The notes beneath the pieces are model-generated. The model did not search any database and had not been told where the DNA came from. It worked only from the letters and a program-made list of their open reading frames with translations. Position numbers and translations under genes: made by a program. Below are positions 8,889 through 13,456 of a stretch of DNA of 13,456 nt, piece by piece (within the stretch, counting starts at the first letter, position 1; the number at the start of each line of letters is the position of its first letter). The DNA is from Bacillota bacterium. GTDB taxonomy: Bacteria > Bacillota_A > Clostridia > Clostridiales > Clostridiaceae. The DNA is taken from positions 1 to 13,456 of the forward strand of contig JAJXYA010000248.1 in the NCBI GenBank assembly GCA_021780795.1. Direction: 5' to 3'.

Positions 8889-9443
8889 TTAAATAGGACT
8901 TGAATTAGGTTCTTCATTGGTAAGTGAATACAGATAATATGAATGCAAAAGGGAACGGCTTAAAACATTAGCAATTTCCATTACTAAACTAAGTCTTATG
9001 TTTCTATTAGTGAACAACTCACTATCATCACTTGAATCTACTATACCTATTAATGAAACATTACCTACCTTAGGAAGTGTTTTCCCAACACCTTTACCTG
9101 GGTGAATAGGATAATTTCTAGCTTGTATCTCACCAATATTTGAAATGTCTCCTAAACATGCATCTACACCTATTATAGTACAATTTGGGTGCAAAGCATT
9201 TATTTTAGATAATTTACTATCGATGTTTAAGGCGTGAATTGGGTCATCTATAGTGCCATATACAGGTAATGGAAAGGAGCTATCTTTTAAAAATGTACCC
9301 ACTAAAGGGCCTAGACAATCACCTATACATCTATCGGTACCTATGCAAACAACTAAAGTATTTTTGTCAATATAGTCTTTTAGAAAATTAGAAATTGTAT
9401 AGTAGGCTAAAGGATCTTTATAATGGGTTTTAGCTTTACTCAA
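8889..9443 (-). CDS. yyaC: Sporulation protein YyaC (DUF1256, GPR-protease-like fold)
   Basis: The product has 184 residues. The start is TTG (9443-9441 on the minus strand), with AGGAGGT seven bases upstream on that strand. Family features are VVCIGTDRCIGDCLGPLVG (31-49), VYGTIDDPIHALN (61-73), IIGVDACLGD (90-99) and PIHPGKGVGKTLPKVGN (112-128), with Asp and Thr positions typical of the YyaC/DUF1256 group. As I recall, this group resembles the germination protease GPR, which degrades small acid-soluble spore proteins, but the actual substrate of YyaC is not established. It converges with mreB and diverges from the unknown gene at 9609. Forespore expression is expected for the family; no clear sigma-F or sigma-G promoter is visible. 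Confidence 0.9.
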   Translation of the reverse strand: MSKAKTHYKDPLAYYTISNFLKDYIDKNTLVVCIGTDRCIGDCLGPLVGTFLKDSSFPLPVYGTIDDPIHALNIDSKLSKINALHPNCTIIGVDACLGDISNIGEIQARNYPIHPGKGVGKTLPKVGNVSLIGIVDSSDDSELFTNRNIRLSLVMEIANVLSRSLLHSYYLYSLTNEEPNSSPI

Positions 9444-9473
9444 GAAATATACCTCCTTGTATTGCTCTGTGCA

Positions 9474-9500
9474 AGGAAAATAATTGACAATTATTTTCCT
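9474..9500. promoter_or_regulatory. Perfect palindrome in the divergent yyaC promoter region
   Basis: AGGAAAATAATTG, a central A, then CAATTATTTTCCT: perfect 13-base arms. It lies 31 bases upstream of the yyaC start codon and includes TTGACA at 9484-9489 on the plus strand, a possible -35 box for the divergent gene. Downstream -10 candidates (AATAAT at 9505, TATATG at 9511) are poorly spaced at 15 and 21 bases. A second copy of GGAAAATAATT occurs at 9566-9576. An operator is plausible but unproven; no T run follows, so it is not a terminator. Confidence 0.5.
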
Positions 9501-9556
9501 ATCAATAATTTATATGAATAAATTTTGTGTATTATTATGATAAAAGAATAAAAAAA

Positions 9557-9595
9557 CGATTAATTGGAAAATAATTTATATATATTAATTAATCG
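9557..9595 (+). promoter_or_regulatory. Inverted repeat at the ribosome binding site of the unknown gene
   Basis: CGATTAATT (9557-9565) and AATTAATCG (9587-9595) are perfect 9-base arms 21 bases apart. The second arm ends on the first G of the ribosome binding site GAGGTG (9595-9600), so a hairpin would sit against it. The loop contains GGAAAATAATT, the same 11 bases as the palindrome arm at 9475-9485. The role is unknown. Confidence 0.4.
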
Positions 9596-9608
9596 AGGTG
9601 ATACTTTT

Positions 9609-10298
9609 ATGAAAAAAATTAATTCATTATTCATTATTATGTTTTCTACTTTTGTAAGTGTGGTTACGATGGTCACGTATGACAACTATGCAAGTAATTC
9701 AATGCATTATGAAGAAGATAAAATAAGTAAGATAGGAGTAGTTCAGAACAAGAAACCTTATAGTGCCAGTAAGGCCATCACTAATGATAATCATGTTAAG
9801 GTGGTGAAAAAAGACGAGGAAGAAACTTCTAATACTAAATATAATTTAGAAAGTGATGATTTGTCTCAGAAAGGATTCAGCAATGCTTATAAAAGTGAAG
9901 ATAAAAAAAATGCTGCTAATTTAAATGTGGAGATGAAAGAAAGTGATAAAAATAAGGATACATATAATGACATACATTTGCCTAAAAGAGAAGATGGTCT
10001 AGAAAATTATTATTATGAAAATAATGAAAGTGAACAATCAGTGTTTAAAGTATCTACAGGTGACATAAAAAAAAACCTAACTACTTCTGATAAAATAAAG
10101 TTATTATATGTAAGTATGCAACTAGGTAAAGATGATTATAAAAAAGTGGAAGAATATTTATATGCTAAAGATGCTGAGGATGGAGTGCTTAAAGCACTGA
10201 AATTATTAAAAGAAGATTTATCAAAGAAGGAGTATGAAAAAGTACGAAAAATCGCTGGGAGGTTTATAGATATGGATGCTGCAGAAAGGCTATATTAA
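9609..10298 (+). CDS. Membrane-anchored or secreted protein of unknown function
   Basis: I do not recognise this 229-residue protein. The ATG at 9609 is chosen because GAGGTG (9595-9600) precedes it and the protein then begins with a signal or anchor sequence: MKKIN, then a hydrophobic stretch (about 6-23). Residues 30-145 are highly charged and low in hydrophobics (many Lys, Glu, Asp, Asn), probably an extended linker. Residues 148-229 (from VSTGDIKKNLTTSDKIKLLYV to DMDAAERLY) look like a compact helical domain with regular Lys/Glu/Leu spacing, including EEYLYAKDAEDGVLKALKLL and KKEYEKVRKIAGRFID. It stands alone: divergent from yyaC and 209 bases before the tRNA operon. Its neighbour hints at sporulation, but nothing in the sequence proves that. 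Confidence 0.75.
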   Translation: MKKINSLFIIMFSTFVSVVTMVTYDNYASNSMHYEEDKISKIGVVQNKKPYSASKAITNDNHVKVVKKDEEETSNTKYNLESDDLSQKGFSNAYKSEDKKNAANLNVEMKESDKNKDTYNDIHLPKREDGLENYYYENNESEQSVFKVSTGDIKKNLTTSDKIKLLYVSMQLGKDDYKKVEEYLYAKDAEDGVLKALKLLKEDLSKKEYEKVRKIAGRFIDMDAAERLY

Positions 10299-10438
10299 CT
10301 ATATGGAAGGAAGTCATATAAAAAAGCATAATTAAATTTTTACGGAGAATACTAAGTTATATTGATGTTTAATATTGAGTAAATGTGCGAATAGTATAGC
10401 AATGTAGAGAAGAAGTGGTTTATTGAAAAAAAATGGAC

Positions 10439-10467
10439 TTGAAATTAATTAATTAAAGCTGTATACT
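10439..10467 (+). promoter_or_regulatory. Sigma-A promoter of the tRNA operon
   Basis: TTGAAA (10439-10444), a 17-base spacer and TATACT (10462-10467) make a near-consensus vegetative promoter. Transcription would start near 10474, about 34 bases before the first tRNA. The rest of 10299-10438 shows no gene and no convincing terminator for the gene before it. Confidence 0.75.
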
Positions 10468-10507
10468 AATTCTTGTCGACACAATAAAGCAATAAAAAAT
10501 AAAATAT

Positions 10508-10582
10508 GCTGGCATGGCTCAACGGTAGAGCAGCTGACTTGTAATCAGCAGGTTGTAGGTTCGATTCCTATTGCCAGCTCCA
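10508..10582 (+). tRNA. tRNA-Thr (anticodon TGT), copy 1
   Basis: The acceptor arms GCTGGCA and TGCCAGC pair fully. The anticodon TGT is at 10540-10542, GGTTCGATTCC forms the T arm, and CCA is encoded (10580-10582). It reads ACA and probably other ACN codons. It is first in the array and identical to the copy at 11089. Confidence 0.97.
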
Positions 10583-10587
10583 TAAGT

Positions 10588-10672
10588 GGAGGAGTTCCCG
10601 AGTGGCCAAAGGGGGCAGACTGTAAATCTGTTACGTAATGTTTCGATGGTTCGAATCCGTCCTCCTCCACCA
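10588..10672 (+). tRNA. tRNA-Tyr (anticodon GTA), copy 1
   Basis: This is an 85-base class II tRNA with a long variable arm. The acceptor arms GGAGGAG and CTCCTCC pair, the anticodon GTA is at 10622-10624, and CCA is encoded at the end. Only five bases separate it from the tRNA-Thr before it. Identical to the copies at 10857 and 11169. Confidence 0.97.
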
Positions 10673-10698
10673 TTTATTATTTTTTAACCATACGTTAT

Positions 10699-10774
10699 GG
10701 GAGCATAGCTCAGCTGGGAGAGCATCTGCCTTACAAGCAGAGGGTCACAGGTTCGATCCCTGTTGTTCCCACCA
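10699..10774 (+). tRNA. tRNA-Val (anticodon TAC), copy 1
   Basis: GGGAGCA pairs with TGTTCCC, including one G-T pair. The anticodon loop CTTACAA puts TAC at 10732-10734, reading GTA. CCA is encoded (10772-10774). Identical to the copy at 10982. Confidence 0.96.
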
Positions 10775-10856
10775 TGAACAATATTCAAAAATTTTATATA
10801 CTGGCTAATGTTCATATACTAACATATCTTTATAAAGGACTGTTAGATATATTAAT

Positions 10857-10941
10857 GGAGGAGTTCCCGAGTGGCCAAAGGGGGCAGACTGTAAATCTGT
10901 TACGTAATGTTTCGATGGTTCGAATCCGTCCTCCTCCACCA
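10857..10941 (+). tRNA. tRNA-Tyr (anticodon GTA), copy 2
   Basis: Base-for-base the same as the copy at 10588; anticodon at 10891-10893, CCA encoded. The 82-base spacer before it is the longest in the array. I see no convincing internal promoter there. Confidence 0.97.
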
Positions 10942-10981
10942 TTTTTATTTTCACCATAAATCGTGGGTTACCACAAATTAC

Positions 10982-11057
10982 GGGAGCATAGCTCAGCTGG
11001 GAGAGCATCTGCCTTACAAGCAGAGGGTCACAGGTTCGATCCCTGTTGTTCCCACCA
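10982..11057 (+). tRNA. tRNA-Val (anticodon TAC), copy 2
   Basis: Identical to the copy at 10699; anticodon TAC at 11015-11017, CCA encoded. The spacer from tRNA-Tyr is 40 bases here against 26 in the first Tyr-Val pair. Confidence 0.96.
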
Positions 11058-11088
11058 CAATAATCTTTTAAAATAGAATAAAATGTAT

Positions 11089-11163
11089 GCTGGCATGGCT
11101 CAACGGTAGAGCAGCTGACTTGTAATCAGCAGGTTGTAGGTTCGATTCCTATTGCCAGCTCCA
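11089..11163 (+). tRNA. tRNA-Thr (anticodon TGT), copy 2
   Basis: Identical to the copy at 10508; anticodon at 11121-11123, CCA encoded. The A-rich bases just upstream resemble those before copy 1, which suggests that flanking DNA was duplicated too. Confidence 0.97.
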
Positions 11164-11168
11164 TATAT

Positions 11169-11253
11169 GGAGGAGTTCCCGAGTGGCCAAAGGGGGCAGA
11201 CTGTAAATCTGTTACGTAATGTTTCGATGGTTCGAATCCGTCCTCCTCCACCA
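11169..11253 (+). tRNA. tRNA-Tyr (anticodon GTA), copy 3
   Basis: Identical to the other two tRNA-Tyr copies; anticodon at 11203-11205. It again lies five bases after tRNA-Thr. The last A of its CCA is the first base of the terminator stem, so release of its 3' end needs processing close to the hairpin. Confidence 0.97.
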
Positions 11254-11278
11254 AAAGACATCTGTAGATGTCTTTTTT
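11253..11278 (+). terminator. Terminator of the tRNA operon
   Basis: AAAAGACATC (11253-11262) pairs with GATGTCTTTT (11267-11276) around the loop TGTA, with a T run to 11278. It directly abuts the last tRNA and lies 33 bases before the metK -35 box. Confidence 0.93.
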
Positions 11279-11303
11279 ACTGATTTGATTTTTAAAAGTA
11301 TAC

Positions 11304-11326
11304 AGATTTGTTGACACAACAAATCT
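11304..11326. promoter_or_regulatory. Palindrome over the metK -35 box
   Basis: AGATTTGTTG (11304-11313) and CAACAAATCT (11317-11326) are perfect 10-base arms around ACA. The -35 hexamer TTGACA (11311-11316) lies at the centre. The geometry is that of a repressor operator, but no known regulator can be assigned from sequence alone. Confidence 0.45.
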
Positions 11327-11339
11327 TATGTGATACTAT
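11311..11339 (+). promoter_or_regulatory. Sigma-A promoter of metK
   Basis: Consensus TTGACA (11311-11316), a 17-base spacer and TACTAT (11334-11339), preceded by TG at 11331-11332 (an extended -10). A TATAAT at 11337-11342 is an alternative with a 20-base spacer. The start point near 11347 leaves the whole riboswitch in the transcript. Confidence 0.8.
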
Positions 11340-11361
11340 AATTAAAACTTAATATTGATAA

Positions 11362-11515
11362 CTCTTATCAAGAGAGGTGGAGGGAAAAGGGCCCTATGAA
11401 ACCCGGCAACCGGTGTAAAACACAATGGTGCCAATTCCTGCAGTTATAGCCTGCGAGATAAGAGAGATGGTTAAAACACCTCTTCTTATTATTTGGAAGC
11501 GGTTTATTTTTTTTG
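11362..11515 (+). ncRNA. SAM-I (S-box) riboswitch with terminator platform
   Basis: The aptamer runs 11362-11464. P1 is CTCTTATC (11362-11369) with GATAAGAG (11457-11464). The conserved core includes AGAGAGGTGGAGGGA, GCCCTATGAAACCCGGCAACC (in part the kink-turn and pseudoknot region), GGTGCCAATTCC and CTGCGAGATAAGAG. Downstream, an imperfect hairpin CCTCTTC...GAAGCGG (about 11479-11502) precedes a run of eight T (11507-11514) and acts as terminator. The 3' strand of P1 (GATAAGAGAG) can instead pair with CTCTTCTTATT (11480-11490) as antiterminator. High S-adenosylmethionine should stabilise P1 and stop transcription before metK, as in known S-box genes. Confidence 0.96.
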
Positions 11516-11553
11516 TTAAAAGAAATTTTTGAGGTTTAGAAAGGAGAATTATA

Positions 11554-12729
11554 ATGAAAAGATTATTTACATCAGAATCAGTTACAGAAGGACATCCAGA
11601 TAAGATTTGTGATCAAATTTCGGATGCCGTGCTGGATGCTATTTTAGAACAAGATCCTAATGCTAGAGTTGCTTGTGAAACAGCAGTTACTACAGGAATG
11701 GTTTTAGTTATGGGGGAAATAACAACTAGTTGTTATGTAGATGTCCCTAAAGTTGTTAGAAATACAATTGAAGGTATAGGATATACTAGAGCAAAATATG
11801 GGTTTGATGCTAGCACATGTGCGGTGATTACGTCCATTGATGAGCAATCATCAGATATAGCTATGGGAGTTGATGAGGCATTAGAATCTAAGACTGGTAT
11901 GCAGGCTAAGATGGATTCAATAGGTGCTGGAGATCAAGGTATGATGTTTGGATATGCTACTAATGAGACACCAGAATATATGCCACTACCAATTGCTATG
12001 GCTCACAGATTATCAAGAAGGTTAAGTGAAGTAAGAAAGAATGGTACTTTAGATTATTTAAGACCAGACGGAAAGACTCAAGTTACTGTAGAGTATGAAG
12101 ATAATAAACCAGTAAGAATAGATACTATTGTTATTTCAACTCAACACGGAGAAGAAGCAACGCATGAACAAATTGAAAATGATTTAAAAGAACATGTAAT
12201 AAATCCTATAGTTCCAAGTGAATTATTAGATGAAAATACTAAATATTACATAAATCCTACAGGTAGATTTGTAATTGGAGGACCTCAAGGAGACTCTGGT
12301 TTAACAGGAAGAAAAATAATAGTAGACACTTATGGTGGATACGGAAGACATGGCGGTGGAGCATTCTCAGGAAAAGACCCAACAAAAGTTGATAGATCTG
12401 CTGCATATGCTGCAAGATGGGTTGCTAAAAATTTAGTAGCTGCAGGAGTTGCAGATAAATTAGAAATAGAATTAGCATATGCTATAGGTGTAGCTAAACC
12501 AGTATCTATAGAAGTTGAAACTTTTGGAACAGGAAAAATTGCCGATAATAAAATTGTAGAAATAGTAGAAAAAGTATTCGATTTAAGACCAGCTGTTATT
12601 ATAAGAGAATTAGACTTAAGAAGACCTATTTACAAACAAACAGCAGCTTATGGACATTTTGGAAGAACTGATTTAGACCTTTCATGGGAAAACCTAAATA
12701 AGGTTGAAGAAATAAAAAAATATCTATAA
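11554..12729 (+). CDS. metK: S-adenosylmethionine synthetase
   Basis: MetK makes S-adenosylmethionine, the main methyl donor, from methionine and ATP, as a cytoplasmic tetramer. The 391-residue length is normal. Family motifs are GHPDK (13-17) with the catalytic His14, GAGDQG (124-129), the DxGxTGRK region (248-253) and the glycine-rich phosphate loop [14 protein letters not shown] (267-280). The ATG at 11554 follows AAGGAG (11541-11546). It is transcribed alone from its own promoter through the SAM riboswitch, so the enzyme's product controls its own synthesis. Nothing is missing or unusual in the protein. Confidence 0.98.
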   Translation: MKRLFTSESVTEGHPDKICDQISDAVLDAILEQDPNARVACETAVTTGMVLVMGEITTSCYVDVPKVVRNTIEGIGYTRAKYGFDASTCAVITSIDEQSSDIAMGVDEALESKTGMQAKMDSIGAGDQGMMFGYATNETPEYMPLPIAMAHRLSRRLSEVRKNGTLDYLRPDGKTQVTVEYEDNKPVRIDTIVISTQHGEEATHEQIENDLKEHVINPIVPSELLDENTKYYINPTGRFVIGGPQGDSGLTGRKIIVDTYGGYGRHGGGAFSGKDPTKVDRSAAYAARWVAKNLVAAGVADKLEIELAYAIGVAKPVSIEVETFGTGKIADNKIVEIVEKVFDLRPAVIIRELDLRRPIYKQTAAYGHFGRTDLDLSWENLNKVEEIKKYL

Positions 12730-12733
12730 TAAT

Positions 12734-12771
12734 AAAGAGGGATAACAGTTATTGATTGTTGTCCCTCTTTT
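12734..12771 (+). terminator. Terminator of metK
   Basis: A 14-bp stem with one G-T pair, AAAGAGGGATAACA (12734-12747) with 12757-12770, has a 9-base loop. The T run is short (TTTT, then G), so termination may be partial. It begins five bases after the metK stop. Confidence 0.82.
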
Positions 12772-12802
12772 GCGCATATAATTATTAATTCCACACTAAA
12801 AC

Positions 12803-12834
12803 AAACTAAATATTCCTAGAAATATTTAGTTTTT
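12803..12834 (+). terminator. Second terminator-like hairpin after metK
   Basis: AAACTAAATATT (12803-12814) pairs perfectly with AATATTTAGTTT (12821-12832) around CCTAGA, followed by TT. The stem is A/T-rich. It may back up the metK terminator. Confidence 0.5.
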
Positions 12835-12863
12835 ACTCGTTCTGTGGATTATAAATTGGTATT

Positions 12864-12891
12864 TTGATAAAACTTAGAATAGGGGTATACT
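12864..12891 (+). promoter_or_regulatory. Sigma-A promoter of recD2
   Basis: TTGATA (12864-12869), a 16-base spacer and TATACT (12886-12891). A second candidate is an extended -10, TGATATAAT (12917-12925), with no good -35. Either would serve the helicase gene starting at 12971. Confidence 0.65.
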
Positions 12892-12970
12892 AAAGATAAA
12901 AAATGTAAAATACTTATGATATAATAATATTATTATGTTGTTATATAAATTTATAAGTAGGGGAGATTTT

Positions 12971-13456
12971 ATGCCAGAAATACAAGGAATAGTCGAAGAT
13001 ATAGTATTTCATAATGAAGAAAATGGGTATATAATTGCCCATTTGAATGATAATAAAGAAAAAACAACTGTTGTAGGGGTTGTGCCATACATAAGTGAAG
13101 GTCAGAATTTAAAATTAAGCGGTGAGTGGGTTAATCACCCTCAATTTGGAAAACAATTTAGAATAAGCTACTGTGAGGAAGTAATACCTAGTTCTATTGC
13201 AGGTATAGAAAAATATTTAGCTTCTGGAGTTATTCAAGGAATTGGTCCAATAACTGCTAAAAAAATTGTACAGCACTTTGGTGAAAATACCATGAATGTA
13301 CTGGATAATGAAATTGAAAGATTAAAGGAAATTGATGGCGTAGGACAAAAGAAGATACAATTAATTTGTGAATCTTATTCTAAGCAGCGAGAAGTCAAAA
13401 ATATAATGATATTTCTTCAAACATATGGAGTAACGCCCAATCAATGTGTGAAAATA
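12971..13456 (+). CDS. recD2: RecD2-type (YrrC/RecD-like) DNA helicase, 5' part only
   Basis: The frame opens at ATG 12971, five bases after AGGGGAG (12959-12965), and is still open at the window edge: 162 codons. It begins MPEIQGIVEDIVFHNEENGY, the N-terminal OB-like domain of RecD2, and continues with VNHPQFGKQF, GIEKYLASGVIQGIGPITAKKIV (a helix-hairpin-helix of the GxGPxTA type) and a second one, LKEIDGVGQKKIQLI, then IMIFLQTYGV. The Walker motifs of this superfamily 1 5'-3' helicase lie beyond the window. RecD2 acts in DNA repair and replication-fork maintenance outside a RecBCD complex. The identification rests on the distinctive N-terminus alone but is strong. Confidence 0.92.
   Translation, partial: MPEIQGIVEDIVFHNEENGYIIAHLNDNKEKTTVVGVVPYISEGQNLKLSGEWVNHPQFGKQFRISYCEEVIPSSIAGIEKYLASGVIQGIGPITAKKIVQHFGENTMNVLDNEIERLKEIDGVGQKKIQLICESYSKQREVKNIMIFLQTYGVTPNQCVKI

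Noticed and set aside
10773..10815. ATGAACA and TGTTCAT inverted repeat after tRNA-Val copy 1.
   Set aside because: Seven-base arms with a 28-base loop and no T run are too weak for a terminator or operator call.
10805..11008. Small open frames on both strands across the tRNA-Tyr copies, giving peptides with EEDGFEPSKHYVTDLQSAP.
   Set aside because: They are translations of tRNA-Tyr genes (here antisense). This peptide is a well-known false protein call; identical peptides appear wherever the tRNA is repeated (also 11126-11317).

Overview
The window looks like a chromosomal segment of a spore-forming, low-GC Firmicute, most likely Clostridium sensu stricto. The signs are AT-rich DNA with strong AGGAGG-type ribosome binding sites, several TTG starts, SpoIID, SpoIIQ, SpoIIID and YyaC sporulation genes, and a SAM-I (S-box) leader on metK. 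The gene order atpC, ywmB, murA, spoIID, spoIIQ, spoIIID, mreB/mbl is the conserved Bacillus/Clostridium block. I cannot name a species.

Layout: (1) 1-2520 is the 3' end of the F1Fo ATP synthase operon: the end of atpG, complete atpD and atpC, then a terminator. (2) 2521-4885 has a structured AT-rich leader, a secreted YwmB-family protein and murA (peptidoglycan precursor synthesis), closed by a strong terminator. (3) 4886-8830 is the sporulation and cell-shape block: spoIID, a 422-base gap, spoIIQ, spoIIID (TTG start) and an MreB/Mbl actin homologue, closed by a strong hairpin. (4) 8889-10298 holds yyaC on the minus strand and, divergent from it, an unrecognised membrane-anchored protein. 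The region between them carries a perfect 13-bp-arm palindrome and related half-sites. (5) 10439-11278 is a tRNA operon, Thr-Tyr-Val-Tyr-Val-Thr-Tyr, made of identical copies of three tRNAs, with a good sigma-A promoter and a terminator. (6) 11304-12771 is metK with its promoter, a palindrome over the -35 box, and the SAM riboswitch. (7) 12864 to the end has a promoter and the first 162 codons of a RecD2-type helicase.

The genes serve energy generation, wall precursor synthesis, forespore engulfment (SpoIID with SpoIIQ), mother-cell gene control (SpoIIID), cell shape, translation and methyl-donor supply. Most of this is core genome. I found no CRISPR array, prophage, intact insertion sequence or toxin-antitoxin pair, and no convincing new system. 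The items most worth a second look are regulatory: palindromes overlapping TTGACA elements upstream of metK and of the unknown gene, the ywmB leader, and the repeated tRNA array.
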